Source: Pterois miles | Lineage: Eukaryota > Chordata > Actinopteri > Perciformes > Scorpaenidae | Assembly (NCBI GenBank): GCA_947000775.1 | Contig: CAMQGK010000247.1 | Span: forward strand, 124,001-188,000 | Reading direction: 5' to 3' | Length of the DNA: 64,000 nt | Shown here: one piece after another, positions 1 to 14,200 of the stretch | How positions within the stretch are numbered: position 1 is the stretch's first letter | How the letters are laid out: the number at the start of each line of letters is the position of its first letter | The notes under the pieces: generated by a model | The model's database searches: none | Told to the model about the DNA's origin: nothing | Seen by the model: only the letters and a program-made list of their open reading frames with translations | Made by a program: the position numbers and the translations under genes

Positions 1-2769
1 TCAGGTTCGTTTCTCTTCTGATGTGTTTTACATAATAAAATTTACTGATTGATCATTTGAAATTAATATTCTCGACCAGAGAAATTCTTAGTTGACTAAC
101 ACTTTGACTTTGTCAACTAATCGATTAGTTAATTTAAATCAACAGATCTGTAACACTGAGTCAGAATCACACAATAGCACCACTCTAAATCTATATTTGA
201 TCAACTTAAACCTGTAATAACAGACAAATCTTTGGCCAGGGGAAGCAAGCAATGAACGAAGCAGTCACAAGACAAATGTGAGTGTAATTTTTACACCCTT
301 TTACTTCTGTTTTTGGTCTCCACCAACACATGAGGGGAATGTCTTGCTGCTAAATGCTCCATTTAAGGGTAGTTAGTCTAAAGTCTGTCCATCTGCTGTT
401 TGGTGCTGGGCAGGTAATGCACAGCTTTGTCTTTTCCTGCGACACATATATACATAATATCATTCCAGCAAGGCTGCATGACAAACTCCTAAAAATAGGT
501 GTCATCCAAACCCCCAGGAAAGGCGCCAGTCGTTGAGTCCAACTTTCATAGTGTCCAAATGGTGAAATTAAAACTTCTGTGTCCATCACATGATGCTACT
601 GGGCCCAAAAAGACTTTTCCCTATTGACTTACATAGGGAAATGGACATCTCTAACTCAGCGGATATTTTTTTTTGAGGTGAATCAACTTCATAGTATGAA
701 CACTTGAATAGCCCTTATTTAAATCATTAGGTCCTAAAAGTTGTAAAATGCACTAATAGCTGAATCCAGAGTTATTTCCGTTCTTCTATTCATGTGAATG
801 AGACCCAGACTGAGGCTGAAGCGAGGGGTGGGAGGTGGGGTTAGCAAGCTGTGATGACAGCGTGATGGCTGTGATAACCTGACTGAGCCATATGACCCAG
901 TGGATGCTAACTGCGCCTCTTTCATGGGCCCAATGGATGTGGATGATCGCCAGAAGATTTGGGTACTTTTATACTCGGCAGTCGAGCCATTGGGCATCAG
1001 GCGCCACTGAGCAACTTTCATAGTAATGAACGGGGCCTCGCCTCCAACACTGTTCCCAGTTCTCTTTATACATCCATGGTGTCAACAGGTCCATGTGTAA
1101 CTGGATCTTTGACTTTCTGACCAATAGATCACAGGTAGTTAGAGTCAACAACAGCCTTTGTCCATTTGTACTGGTGCTTCCCATCGTTGTGTTCTGTCGC
1201 CTCTCCTGTATTCACTGTATACTAACAATCGTATTTCTCACTCTGACTCAGTTAAAATGTTTAAATCTGCAGATGGCAGTACTGTGATGGGTTTGATGTC
1301 TTGTAATGAGGAAACAACTTACAGAGCAGAAGTCTCCTCACTATTTGAGTGGTGTACTCATGAGAACTTAAATTCAAACGTTTCTAAAACCAAGGAGGTG
1401 GTTGTAGACTTCCAGAAAAACACACATGAGCGTCAGGCCTTAAGTTGAGCATATGCTGTACGATTTTAGAAATGTGGTTGTGTGCTTCCAACTCCTACTG
1501 TTCGAGTAGGTTGTTTGCAATGTAAAGCCAAAGCTCACAATTTATGTGCTCACACTGTACAGTCTGATCGTTAGTCACAACCTGAGTGCTCACACATAGA
1601 TGTGGGCAGTGGTGAAACCCATGTAACACAGACACAGGAAACTGACTCTCAGTGCAACGTCTCCTTTCTGAACCGTCTCTGGTAGCATTACGAGCAGAAC
1701 TACTTGTTTCTGTAACACCACGTATATCTTAATGCACCAAACACTTTAAATTGAAGTTAGTGTGTCAGATTTACTCTGAAAGAGTATTATCATACTTACG
1801 TTAATGTTTTATTGATCTTGTTCAAATATTTTGATAAGTCTATACTATGTGTATTTATATTGTATTATTGATGTGTATTTGTTTTTGTCTACCCTTGCAC
1901 ACACCAAGACAAATTTGAATCTGTTTATTCAGTCTTCTGAAGACCTTCAAAAGTAATCCAATGCACACTGCAGAGTTTGTACAAAATGAAAACACCTTTA
2001 TGTTACGTGGCAATAATTGTTTAAAATGACCAACGCGTTGCGACTGACAGGACTCTTCATCAGGGATATTATCAGCATTTAGCAGTGCCTAAATTAGCTA
2101 CTATTACTAAAAAACTAATTGTGTTACACTAATCAATAAAGTTGATGAGTAATTCTCCACCAATATGTAAGCCTGCAGTATATGTCTAAAAAAAGGAAAT
2201 TATGTTATCAATAGAGACGAGAAGAAAGGGAAAAAGGGAAATGAGGCACTAGGAGGAAGTGAAAGAAAGAAAGAGCACATGAGGGGTAAACTGCTGAATG
2301 CGGACAATGACCCTGATGAAGACCATCAAGTTAGGGTCGTCAGGGTCATTTGGTTGGTCATTTTAATTTATTATTTTAATTTACTTTTTTGAGACTATAT
2401 TCCACCACAGTACACCTGAAGGATCCAAAGAGCATCTGGATATGATTACAACAAAGACCCAGCAGTGCTTATACTTTGTCGTATCCAGATATGGTGATAA
2501 ATTATTATTTAATTAATTATTCAACCTTCAATTTTTCACATTACACACAGTCATTAATCCATTATTATTGTAAAAATATTGAAAATAGAAGGATTAAAGA
2601 AGACTGATGATGTACAGTATATGAGGCTTTATAAAAGCCAATAATTGATCAGCAAAAGTACCAAATCACTACTCAAAAACTTGTACCTGTATGGGAAAAC
2701 TACACTGATGCAAAGAGACCCTCTTTACTCAGTGTGTGTTCTTCCCTGTGTTTATGTGTGTAAACTCAC
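1..2769. other. vav1 intron (left edge); repeats only
   Basis: No C1-domain exon was found on the minus strand. Holds a segment (63-210) similar to 10,650-10,770, a decayed LINE fragment (1020-1445) and AT-rich DNA. A small hairpin pairs aatgaccctga (about 2306) with tcagggtcatt (about 2340). Confidence 0.7.
1020..1445 (+). mobile_element. decayed LINE reverse-transcriptase fragment
   Basis: Two overlapping frames give MCNWIFDFLTNRSQVVRVNN, then CVLSPLLYSLYTN and SNVSKTKEVVVDF, typical of fish CR1/L2/Rex-type reverse transcriptases. The frame breaks near 1160-1180 and the catalytic FADDT motif has become SADGS, so it is dead. Clade not settled. Confidence 0.75.
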
Positions 2770-2879
2770 AGAGCCATCTCGAACTGTTCCAGCCATTTCT
2801 TCTTCAGTTCTCTGGTTTTGAAGAATAAATCGTATCCACACCTCCCATAGCAGTCCAGCAGAAGGAACAAATAGGACCA
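2770..2879 (-). CDS. vav1: vav1 coding exon 16 (PH C-terminal helix), last vav1 exon in window
   Basis: 110 bases, phase 0 in, phase 2 out, acceptor gtgcacag, donor GCTCT|gtgagt. Contains [20 protein letters not shown] with the conserved PH helix tryptophan. The C1-domain exon that should follow was not found in 1-2769. Confidence 0.94.
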
Positions 2880-4720
2880 CTGTGCACAAACACACACTGT
2901 TAGCTTATTATGGATGCCTACTAGATGTACTGTCTGATATAACAGAGTAGCAGAAAGACCTTCTTATTGTCCTTTTCTCCTGTGGCTTCGTCTCGTATCT
3001 GGTAGTGCTGTAGCTCAATGATCTCCTTTAGCTCAAACGTCTCTCCGCTCTTCTTCTTACAGATAAACATGGCCTTATCGAACAGGAATGCATACCTGAC
3101 GAAGAGCCACATATACACTAGGTCAGATACGTTAAAACACTAACGATATAACGAGATGCAAACAACACACCTGTCCTGTTTAGACTTTTTCTCCGGGGTG
3201 CAGATTTTCAGCTCTCCGTCGATCTTGGGGCGACCGTAGAAAGCTAGAGACTGAGTCTGAAGAGCAGAGGAGAGCGAGGATGAACAGTGATGAAAAAACT
3301 CAATTAAAAGCCAAAAATAAATTAAAACTGAATCATGTCTCCTCACCATGTTTTCTATAGATAACTGGAAGGTGGTGATCTGCCTGATGATCTCGTTGTC
3401 TCGTTTCACCTCATTCACACACTGTGCCAAGTCCTGCAAACAAACAGACACGCACGCACACACAGACGAATGAATGAATGTTTAAATATCCTAAATTTAA
3501 GTTGGTGATTGACATAAACACATATATACCTATGTAACACACTTACTCTCATGGCATCAAGAGCTGTGCGGAGGTTTTCCTTCTCTGTAGGGTCAGTGGT
3601 GTGCTTCACCAGCTCCTGCAGAAACAAACAGACAAATTACAGACAAACTAGAAAAATTGACATGCACGGGTGTAATACATCTACACACCAGTGGTGGAGG
3701 AAGTACTTTGATCCTTTACTTAAGTAAAAGTTCTAATACCACACTGCAGAAATACACTGTTACAAGTAAAAGTCTTGCAATGATGTACTTAAGAAAGTAG
3801 AGAAGTATCAAGAAATAGATAATAATTATCATGGAAAATAATCAATGAAAATAGATTGTAATTAGGAAAATGCTCTTAAAATATTATGCAATGATGTAAA
3901 AGCAGGATTTTACTGTTGATGGTTGAGGTGGAGCTATTTTGTCTATTACTGCAACCACTGATTATTTCTGTTATGGAAAAATCTGCTGATTATTTTTTCT
4001 TCAATTAATTGATTGGTTTGAGAAACTTGTGAAAATAGTGAGAAAGGCCTGTTACATTTACACAGAGCACAAATCAAAATGTTTGTTTTGAACAACCAAT
4101 ACATTGCTGCAGGTTTCATAAATGTGTGTTTGCCACAGAATTTATTTTCTGAAATAATCCAGAACCCAATACAAAAATCTCATTGCCTTTTTTTCCTGAA
4201 TTTCCCTCCGGGGATTAATAAAGGTTCATCTTATCTTATCTTATCTTTATTGAGGGAACCAGGTCGACGCTAACTTCCTGGTTAGTCTACAAAAACACAT
4301 CATCCCTGCACCACTCTATGGTCCAAACCTCATAACTATTCAAAATAAATTTAAAATACTTAAAAGGTCAAGCAGCAAATCCATGAAACGGTTTTGCATG
4401 AAAAATGATGATTATCAAAATAGTTGCAAATACATTTTTTGTCTGTTCTCTTATTGCTGTAAGTTGTATTTGTACAGTATAACAAACAAAACATCATATT
4501 TTATAAGCTCTTGATATGCTTTGTATGCAAAATGTTAATATATAAAGTAACTACGCTGTCAGAAAAATGAGTAATGAGTAAAAATTACAGTATTTACCTC
4601 TGAAATTTAGTGGAGTGGAAGTATGAAGTGGCATGGAAACAATTTACCCCTCAAATACCTTAAATCTGTACATATTTGTAAGTACAGTACTTACAGAGTA
4701 AATGTGCTTAGTTACATTCC

Positions 4721-4811
<91 letters not shown>

Positions 4812-4919
4812 GTTCAAACATACCTGTAACAGCAGGTGATATTTGAGGACCCTCTGCATAGGAACCATGAGTAAATCCCTGAGAGAAAAACGTCGACTAT
4901 TTGCTCTGTTTGAACACTC

Positions 4920-4954
<35 letters not shown>

Positions 4955-5110
4955 TGTGAGAGAGAGAGAGAGAGAGTGAGTGAGAGAGAGAGAGAGAGTG
5001 TGTGAGTGAGAGAGAGAGTTGAGAGAGAGAGAGAGAGAGTGAGTGAGTGAGAGAGAGAGAGAGAGTGAGTGAGTGAGAGAGAGAGAGAGAGTGTGTGAGA
5101 GAGAGAGAGA

Positions 5111-5141
<31 letters not shown>

Positions 5142-5144
5142 TGT

Positions 5145-5211
<67 letters not shown>

Positions 5212-8200
5212 AAACTTCTACAGTAAACCATAGACATGCTAAGAGGATGTTGTGCAGCAGACTCAGCCTTCCAGGTTTCCTTTGTGGCCAAATGCGGTTC
5301 CCAAACTAAAATCTCCCACATGGCCCAGAGAGCATTTCCCATGCAGACCATCATTATATTTGCTTTTTTATTATTTATTTCTACCCTGTGCAGCCTTACA
5401 AACATTTCCTGATTCCTACATAGAACCCCTTTAAAGGTGTTAAAATGGGACTGGGAGCATTTCTCTTGCCTCTCAGTGGCTCTCAACATGGCGATGATGA
5501 GCCACTCTTATGTTGAAGTCTCTTCCTTCCATCTAATAGTGTTTCATTAATTGAACGATAAGGGCTGGTTCAGGTTTAGATAGGGGGAAGCACATATCTA
5601 CAGGGAAACAGTATTAGACACAACACCGGCGGCTCGCAGCTAACGCTGCCGACAGAACTAACAGTGTTAAGCTTCTTCCTAATCTTCTGCTGCGTACAAA
5701 ATGACTGTTCATTACATCTCTGTTTTAGAGTGTGTCTTCCTCACCTCTAGTTTCATTTTGATGTCTTCCCTCGTATTTGAAAGCTTGTCCAGATGTTTTG
5801 TCGCCGTTTCCACTTGACTACAGTAACGTCCATACAGTAAGAGCCTGAGGAGGGGGTGAAATATATTAGAACATATTATAACGTATATGTATTTGTAGTG
5901 TATAACAGGAAAAAGTGTCTGTGTGTACCTCTCCTTGTACTTCAGAAACACCTGGTACAGGTTCTTAGCTCCATAATCTAAGATGGAACTCCGGATTTCC
6001 TCCAACAAATTACGATGGGTGTCTGCCAAATCCTACAAATACAAATACACAGAAAAAAACAAGGCTAAATACATGACGTTCAACAAGAACCGTACACATG
6101 ACCAGGTGTTGATAATCTGCTCCCGTACCACTATGTTGATGAAGATACTCTCAATGTCTGGAGGCTGGAGAAACTTTTGAAGAGGCTTCATAAAGTGCTG
6201 CACAAAAACAGAAAGCATGGTTGGTTTCTCTCTCTGTATATGTGCTCATAAATGTCTGCTTGCTTGTGTCAGTGAGTGACTTTTTCCAGAGTATGATTGA
6301 TAGTACGGTATATTTTATGTGTGTAAATGCATGGATCTCCTGTCATCAGGTTGTAAATGTGTGCACACCTGTAATATAGATTCCAGTGTATCGGAGTATT
6401 TCTCCTCTGTCTGTCTGATCTCCTGCAGGCAGCACTCGCGTTTGTCTACGCCAGTCCTCTGCTGCTGCACAAACACACAGAAAACATGTCAAGTTAAGCA
6501 TGAAGAGACCAGCAAAGAGAATATTTTGTCTTAATCTTTATTTATGTTAGCTTGAAAGGACAAAATTTGTAGCATTAAGATTTGTTTTAACTTGTATCTT
6601 GGTGCTGAACACTAGAGGCATTCTCTCTGTCTTCCACTGGTTATGTGATGAAAGTATTTTTTGCTACTTCAGGTTACATTTTTGGTTGTTTTTGGAGGAA
6701 ATTTGTTCCATTGTTTCATACAAAATCAGTGGAAACAGTAGTAATTATTTGACAAAAAAATGGTGCAATGCCTCAAGGCATTTTCTCCCCTGAGGCCTCA
6801 TTTACACCAGCAACTGTTGTATCTCAAAGCCAGATTTTATGAATTATGCAGCTGGGTGACATTTACACATAATGTATTTTCTGGATGGGGCTGCTTTCTG
6901 AAGTTATCCATTGAAGACGCTCCTGGAGACACATTGCAAAAAATCTGCACAGCTCTGGATAGTTTGGATCAGTGATTCCCACACTGGGTGTCAAAACACC
7001 CACAAATCACCAGAAATCAAGACGATTAACAGGACAGTAAAACAGAAAAATTGTCCTCCAGTCTTTGCTTTTTTTCTTGCAAATAAATGAGTTATTTTAC
7101 CTACTATGGTATAATTAGGGCTGTCAATCGATTAAAATATTTAATCTTGATTAATCACATGAATGTCCATAGTTAATCGTGTTTAATCACAAATTAATTG
7201 CACATTTTATCTGTTTCGGTACCTTAGAGGGAGATTTGTCAAGTACTTAATATTTTTATCAGCATGAAAGTGGACAAATATGCTGCTTTATACAAATGTA
7301 TGTATATTTGTTATTGTAAATCAATTAACCCATTAACACAAAACAATGACAAATATTGTCCAGAAACCCTCACAGGAACTGAATTTAGCATAAAAATATG
7401 CTAAAATCATAACATGGCAATGACTTGCCCAAAACTGCATGTGATTATCATAAAGTGGGCATGTCTGTAAAGGGGAGACTGGTGGGGACCCACAGAACCC
7501 ATTTACATTCACATATCTTGAGGTCAGAGGTCAAGGCACCCCTTTGAAAATGGCCATGACAGTTTTTCCCTGTCAAGATTTAGCATGAGTTTGGAGCGTT
7601 ATTTAACCTCCTTGGCAAAAAGCAGGTATGACACGGTTGGTGCCAGTGGATTCCTGAGGTCATATGATGCCATCTTCACTCCTAAAACCTAAAAATTGCA
7701 AGTTGCGTTAATGTGGCATTAAAATGAATATGTGTTAACATGTCACATTATCTCATTAATAACATTGACAGCCCTTGTAATAATCTAAATGTGACAAGAG
7801 GTCTCAAGTAAAAATTGTTTAATTTTAAGGCGTCACAATACGATATTTTAGGAACCATTGATTTAGATAATCAGACCAGACCCTGGATTTCTTGGATGAT
7901 TTCTTGGATGGTCAAAGCCTCCAGACAGCCCAAACCCTGCTTTTTGTTTGAGGTATAACGTTGTCGTTGAATGAGGTCGACTCACAGTTTCAGGCTGTTC
8001 ATCCGTCCTCATCAAGTCTTCATAGATCTCATCTCCTTCGTTCTCTTCATCCTCCACAAAGTCGTACAAGTCATCATCCTCGTCCACGGTGTCACTACAA
8101 GACAAATGCATACGACATTGTCATCATCATAATATTTGTCTTGTCATTTAAAATCACCACAGAGATCACTCAACATTATTATAAGCTATTTATTTCTTGT

Positions 8201-11200
8201 TTTACTAATAATGAGTAGTATTATTTAATCTATTGTTCTAGATGTTTACTTTATTTGATTTTTGATAGTGTTTTCTTTTGTTAGCGATTTGTTTAGTTGA
8301 ATTATTTTATTGCTCAGTATCTTTAATTCATTGTGTAATTAGTATTCTCTTCTCCTTTGTTTATGGTAACTGGGGGCACGCTGGGTTATATACTGTAGGT
8401 AGGTATGCAGGTAGGACCAGCATGCACCTGGGTGGGCTTATGTTTTTTTGTTTTTTTTTTTACCAGGACAAGAGAGGCAGCAACCAATCTATCAATCAAT
8501 GTTTTCTTTGTGTTTCGTTTGCTTGCTTCATTTATTATTTATTTTTTTGATAAATAAATCATCAGACTCACATACATTTCACATGGACAATGGACTCTTG
8601 CCTGCGTAAACCAGACATCTCTGTTGTGTCAGTGGTCCTTTGATATAAGTTTGATTGTGATTTTTCCGACAAATGGCAACTACCCCATCTCTTAAGTTTA
8701 TTTTTAAGGCTTTGGTAATTAGTGCTCTCTCTTAATTCAATAGGAGGACAGATTATTCAGTAGTGTGCAGCTCTGATTGAGAAGTCTGTTTTCCCAAACT
8801 TGTTATGCCTGTATTGTACAACTCAGTCCCCTCTGGTCTGCTGCTACTATCTCTCTGCATTATGAACTGACTCGGTGTGGGAGGTGTCAGCCTTCATGCC
8901 CCCCTTTGAATATACAGTATAGAGGTCTCAGCTGGGTACAATTTCAGAATAAAAGCAACAACAAAAGAATACAATGGCATATTTTAATAATGCAATGTTT
9001 GGACCATCATGGTCTACAATGGGACCAATTTTGCTGGATAATAATGTTCTTTTATGGACAAAATAGATGGGATGATGGGATTTTTGAAGCCTGTTTTTCT
9101 TTACATGGAAGTTTACAAAATATACAAAGATGTCAACAATTTTTTTTGGGAGGAGACGATCATTTGAAATTAGTCATTCTCATTTTGTCCTGATGGTCAT
9201 ACTGTATGGAGACATCTGGGTAAAATAGAATAATTAGTTTTGATTAATAACTGCTTTCTTGCTTTGTATTTTTATTTTGTACTTATTTGTATTTCTTGCA
9301 GCTGATATGGCCAGTATGTACTGTATGCCATATGTCTGCATGCACTGATGTGTTGCTGTTTTTGTTGTTGTTACTCCCCTGCAAAACACTGGCAGCGGAC
9401 TGCTGTATGAATTGAGAAGAATGAATCACTGGTTTGACAACATACAATACACCAAAAGGAGATATTGTTATTGACCCAAGCTCCAATTTGTTTAAAGGTA
9501 CAAACAATAAATGAATCACAACAAACAGGGTGCTCTTTAAAACTGTCTCTACTCATCCTCAAGATTATTATGTTCACATTATAGCAGAAACAGACTCACT
9601 CTATCTGGTCAGACAGGCCGCTGTAGATCTCATCATCAGGAGTGCATCCCTCCAGAGGGAAAGGCCTAAAGGAAGAAAGGTGCAGGGAGAATGACAATAA
9701 CATGAATGTTGTTATCAAGTATTTAATGTTCTTATCGACGAAGCCAGGTTGTAGGTAGTAGCCAAGCCTCCAATACTGGTGTGGTACTAAACAACACTGC
9801 AATGTATGTAAAGGATTTCACTTTTCCGCGTTTTTGCTAAGAAAACACACGTTGAAAACATAGTCGTCATTAAAATTAATGTTGTAAACTACAAATCTCT
9901 AACTTTTCAACAAAACATAGTGCAGTTAGTTTTAACAGACTTTTCTGCTGTGACCAGCTAGTCCAGCTTTGGAACAAACAAAAATAAATGGCCTCTGCTC
10001 CATGAAATCAATTTTATTTTTATAAATCTCTATTCATGTTTCAATCACATTCAGAGCGGTAACGCCAACAAAGGGCCGACTAGGAGCCAATTACGATGTG
10101 AGAAACATGAAGTTTGAATTGATTTGTCAGAATTACAAGTCCTCCTGTGGACACTCATAAGTGGAGGCTGGTGTATAAACAGATAATGAATGACAATATA
10201 GCAGTGGGGGATGTAACTAAGTACATTTCCCCAAGTACTGTACTTTTTTGAGTACTTTACTTTTGATTTTGTTACTTGACAGCTTTACTTATCAGCTACT
10301 TTGCTGAGTCAGATGATACAAAATATAAATCAACTAACAAATCAGGACATATTTTTATGGATTAATCCACAAGACAGTACATAAAGTACCATCTTTACCA
10401 GGACAACTGAATACATCAATCATATCATAATACACTAATAATATCATACTGTATATCTTATTCTGAAATGGGCCGTTCTGCATAATGAGTAGTTTTACTT
10501 TTCATATTTAAAGTTTAATGCTAATACTTTTGTACTTCTCCCACCGATGCAGTAGAGCAAACAGGGCTGCAACTAATGACTGTTTTCATTGTTGTCGATT
10601 ATTTTCTTGATTAATCGACTGTCTATAAAATAAGTCAGAAACTTAGTGCTGTGCTTGACCAAATAAATTCTTAGTCGACTAACACTCATACAATTTAGTT
10701 GACTAATCTTTTAGTTTATTTAATTGCCAGAGTTTCTCCACAAAGGATCACACAAAAGCACCACTTTAAATATTGTGTTTACCAGACATGTGCTCATAGG
10801 TTCATTGGAAATAAGTCATTCAGCATGAAAAAGCATAAAAAATGACTAAGTCCACCAAAAAGACCAATTAGTCAACATTATTCAAGCCCTACAGACAATG
10901 GGGAAACATGATGATCAGTGTTTCCCAAAGCCCAACATGACATCCTTAAATATCTTGTTTTGTCCACAACTCAAAGATATTCAGTTTACTGTTACAGAGG
11001 AGTAAAGAAACCAGAAGATATTCACAATTCAGAGGCTGGAATCAGAGAGTTTTGTATATTTATTCTAAAAAAAATTACTCAAACTGAGTAACTGATCATC
11101 AAAATAGTTGGCAATTTACTGTTGCAGCTCTAATGGTTAAACACAGTGATAGTTATATATAATATACATTATACAGTATAATGTACATTAAACATTTAAA

Positions 11201-14200
11201 AGTGTCCTTATATCTGTGTACAACTACATTATAGTGTAATGTAGATCTTTTACATGGTTTATAAATGCTAAAAAGAGGGGTGTAAAGTAACACAAAAACT
11301 GATTAAGACGTACACTTATGCAATGGAGGAAGGAAGTTACTTACTGGAGTCTTCCTTGTGTAGCAATGGATGAATGAGAGAGGATGGACAACGTGTCTAT
11401 AACCTGTCACAAACAGACACACAGTATATAGTTAGTAATTCCTGCACCGAGAGAGAGAGACACAGACTGGTAGCTAAACAGTGAGAGCTGTTTCACACTT
11501 TGAACACTGACGCTGAATATTTCTCCACTGACCTGGTTTCACACTTATTCTAACACTGTTTGCCTGTTGAAGTGAGACCTGCAGTATCATGATGAGTGAA
11601 CTCAGATAAACAATTTCATGAGAGATGTGATCAGAAACAAACTCAAAGATATCACACGGCCATCCAAATGAAACAGTTTTTACTGATTAAACAAACAACA
11701 TGTGTCAGTGAGCTCTAATATCTCGGCTTATCTGGACTTGGTGTTGTGTGTTTTAATGTTTTCTAACTTCTCCCTCTCCAAAAGCACCTTTGACTTCTAC
11801 TGTTCTAGGTCAAACCTCCTCCAGAGTTGCAGTGAGAGACAGATAAAAATTCAAAAGCTGCCTCCTGAACTATGCTTCTTTTCTTTCAGAGAGAAATAAA
11901 AAGACACCGGGCCTGTCATGATACTTCAGTTGACACAGACCTACTGTCCAAATAAGGAATATATTTCTTCAGTACTGCTGAACTCTTTTAGCCTGATTTC
12001 TACTTTCATTCAACACAGAGAGAAGAGGAAAGACATAACAAGAAGTGAAAGTCTGCAGGAGAAGTTTAGACAAAAAACATTTGAATGGACCAGTTTACAG
12101 TCATACTGCCAAAGCCAGACTTTAAAATGAGACATTTTTGGAAATAACCGATTAGCTTAGCACTGCACAAAGACTGGAAACACTGTAATTGTTGTGAATA
12201 GGACATTAGAAAACTTGAACACCAACCTCTAAATCTCAGTAAAAACCATTATATTTTGTTTGTTTAATCCATATAAAAATGAAAACTTGTTGTTTTAGGA
12301 AGAATATGTCAAAGACTACGCACAACCCCCCCCAAAAATAGTAGCTGTTGTTTTTACCGAAGTACGTTTTTAAATACAGGACTTTAACGCCAAAAACACA
12401 CCAGAGCAGTTGCCATGTATTGGCTATGGAAAGCAGCGGCGGCCAATCAGAGCTCAGTGAGCCGCGGCCCTTTTGATTCTGTGGTGAAGTACAACCAAAC
12501 TAACGCTGAATTCACACCAGTGCGGCTCTCCACAATAATTCAGTTTTTCTGCTGCTGGGAGGCGTATTCATGTGTTTCAGATGGGAAGAATTTCTTTGTG
12601 ACGTACTGTAGGTCGACAGGTCCCAGGAGTCACAGGATCTGTTTACTGATTGGCTGCAGGTCCTCCACTTTAGTTTGGCCGCACTTAGCCGCAGAATTAA
12701 ATAGACGCAGCTCACTGAGCTCCGGAGTGGCCGCCGTAACTTTTTGTAAACATTGCATGGCAGCTCACCCACAGGCTGCACTTGGTCGCTGCTCTGCTGT
12801 GAATTTGGCGTCAAAGTTGGGGATAGTTTAAGTTTTAGTGGTGAAGTGCGGCCAGAGAGTACCCACAGCCAATAAGTAAACAGAGTCCTGAGACTCCTGT
12901 GACATGTTGACCTCTGTTATAAAGAATTTATTCTTCTCTGAAACATGAGCACACAGAAAAATTAATTATTACATTAAATTGAATTATTGTGGCGAGCCGC
13001 ACTACGCCGATGCCTGGTGTGTTTTCAGAGCATTAATATAGCAGCAAACAAATATTTGTAATACAAAGATATAGTGGGGTAATGTCTACCTGAACAGAGA
13101 ATCAAGTCGCTCTCGCTCTGTGTGTTGTAATCAGAGCTTCTTTGTACTCTGTTGACATGATAGTGCATTTGAGCGTACCCCACTCGCAAGCTCACGCCGG
13201 CTGCTCTGCTCTGCGCTCGTACGGTGGTTACAGCTGATAACGCTGTCCCAACTGTGACCGTTCCCCCCAAATTAACACAGTTAGCTCTGTCGAAACTGTT
13301 GCTGTGCTGTTAGCACCATTAACTGCGAGCTGCCAGCTCAGCTGTTGCCATGTTGAGAGCCGTGTGGAGGCAATAGAAATGCTGTGAATATTTAGCACTT
13401 ATTTAACTTTAATTTGAAGTGGAGTATTTTCAGTGTGGTGTTAAAGATCTGAATACTTCTTCTACCGCTGTAAATCATACTGTTCAGATAACACCACGCC
13501 TGTGTGTTTACTGTATTTTATTGCACTGGTTGACTGACTGGAAGCAGTAAAGTGAAACGAGAAGCTCAGTGATGGTAACACTCTACAAACTAAAAAAAAA
13601 AAAAAACAAGTACGGTAAAAAGACCCCACAGACAGCTTGAGGTTCACCTCCTGTTGACTCATTTCGTTCTTAAAGACACTGCCTCCTCTTACTTTGTCCA
13701 TACAAATCAAACAAGCGCACATTTTGATTTCGATTCTCCTATTGTTCACATAAAACTGCTGCGGCTGTACTGCGCTGAAAGTGAAAGAAAGCTGTGAAAT
13801 ACTGAATTCATTTGTTCACTCAGCCACTTCAATTGGAGAATCACCAAAGTGCTTCCTGTTAGGGCTGTGTGGGTGTCTGCAAGCTGCAGTGAGATGTCAG
13901 GATTCGGTTCATGCATTTGACTTCTACCATAATGGCTAGAGTATGAGAGCACAATGTGTTTCCCTCATGCAGAGGTCATAATGGATAATTATGCATAATG
14001 GACAGAAAGATGTGGGGAGGTGATACCTTTGCGAAGTCTCGAACATCAAACAGGTCAAAGGCCTCAAACAGTTCACTCTTTTTGAGATTAAACTTCTCCT
14101 GACAAACTCCCAGAAACGTCCGGATGTTCTTCAGGCACAGGAACTAAAAACAAATACAAATGTTACTTTACTTTTACTGAAAGAATTGTTTGATTAGTTG

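Noticed and set aside
1..2769. vav1 C1-domain exon (His/Cys zinc-binding motif)
   Set aside because: Looked for a HDFQMF..C..C type exon on the minus strand and found none; it must lie beyond the left edge.
4722..5489. 255-codon open frame on the minus strand
   Set aside because: Mostly Leu/Ser from the CT tract and Cys/Val from the CA repeat; only the 32 codons of vav1 exon 11 inside it are real.
8777..9193. 138-codon plus-strand frame in vav1 intron 5
   Set aside because: No conserved motif, AT-rich, no splice or promoter context.
12415..12831. 138-codon plus-strand frame
   Set aside because: Lies inside the long inverted repeat, with a matching antisense frame; no homology recognised.
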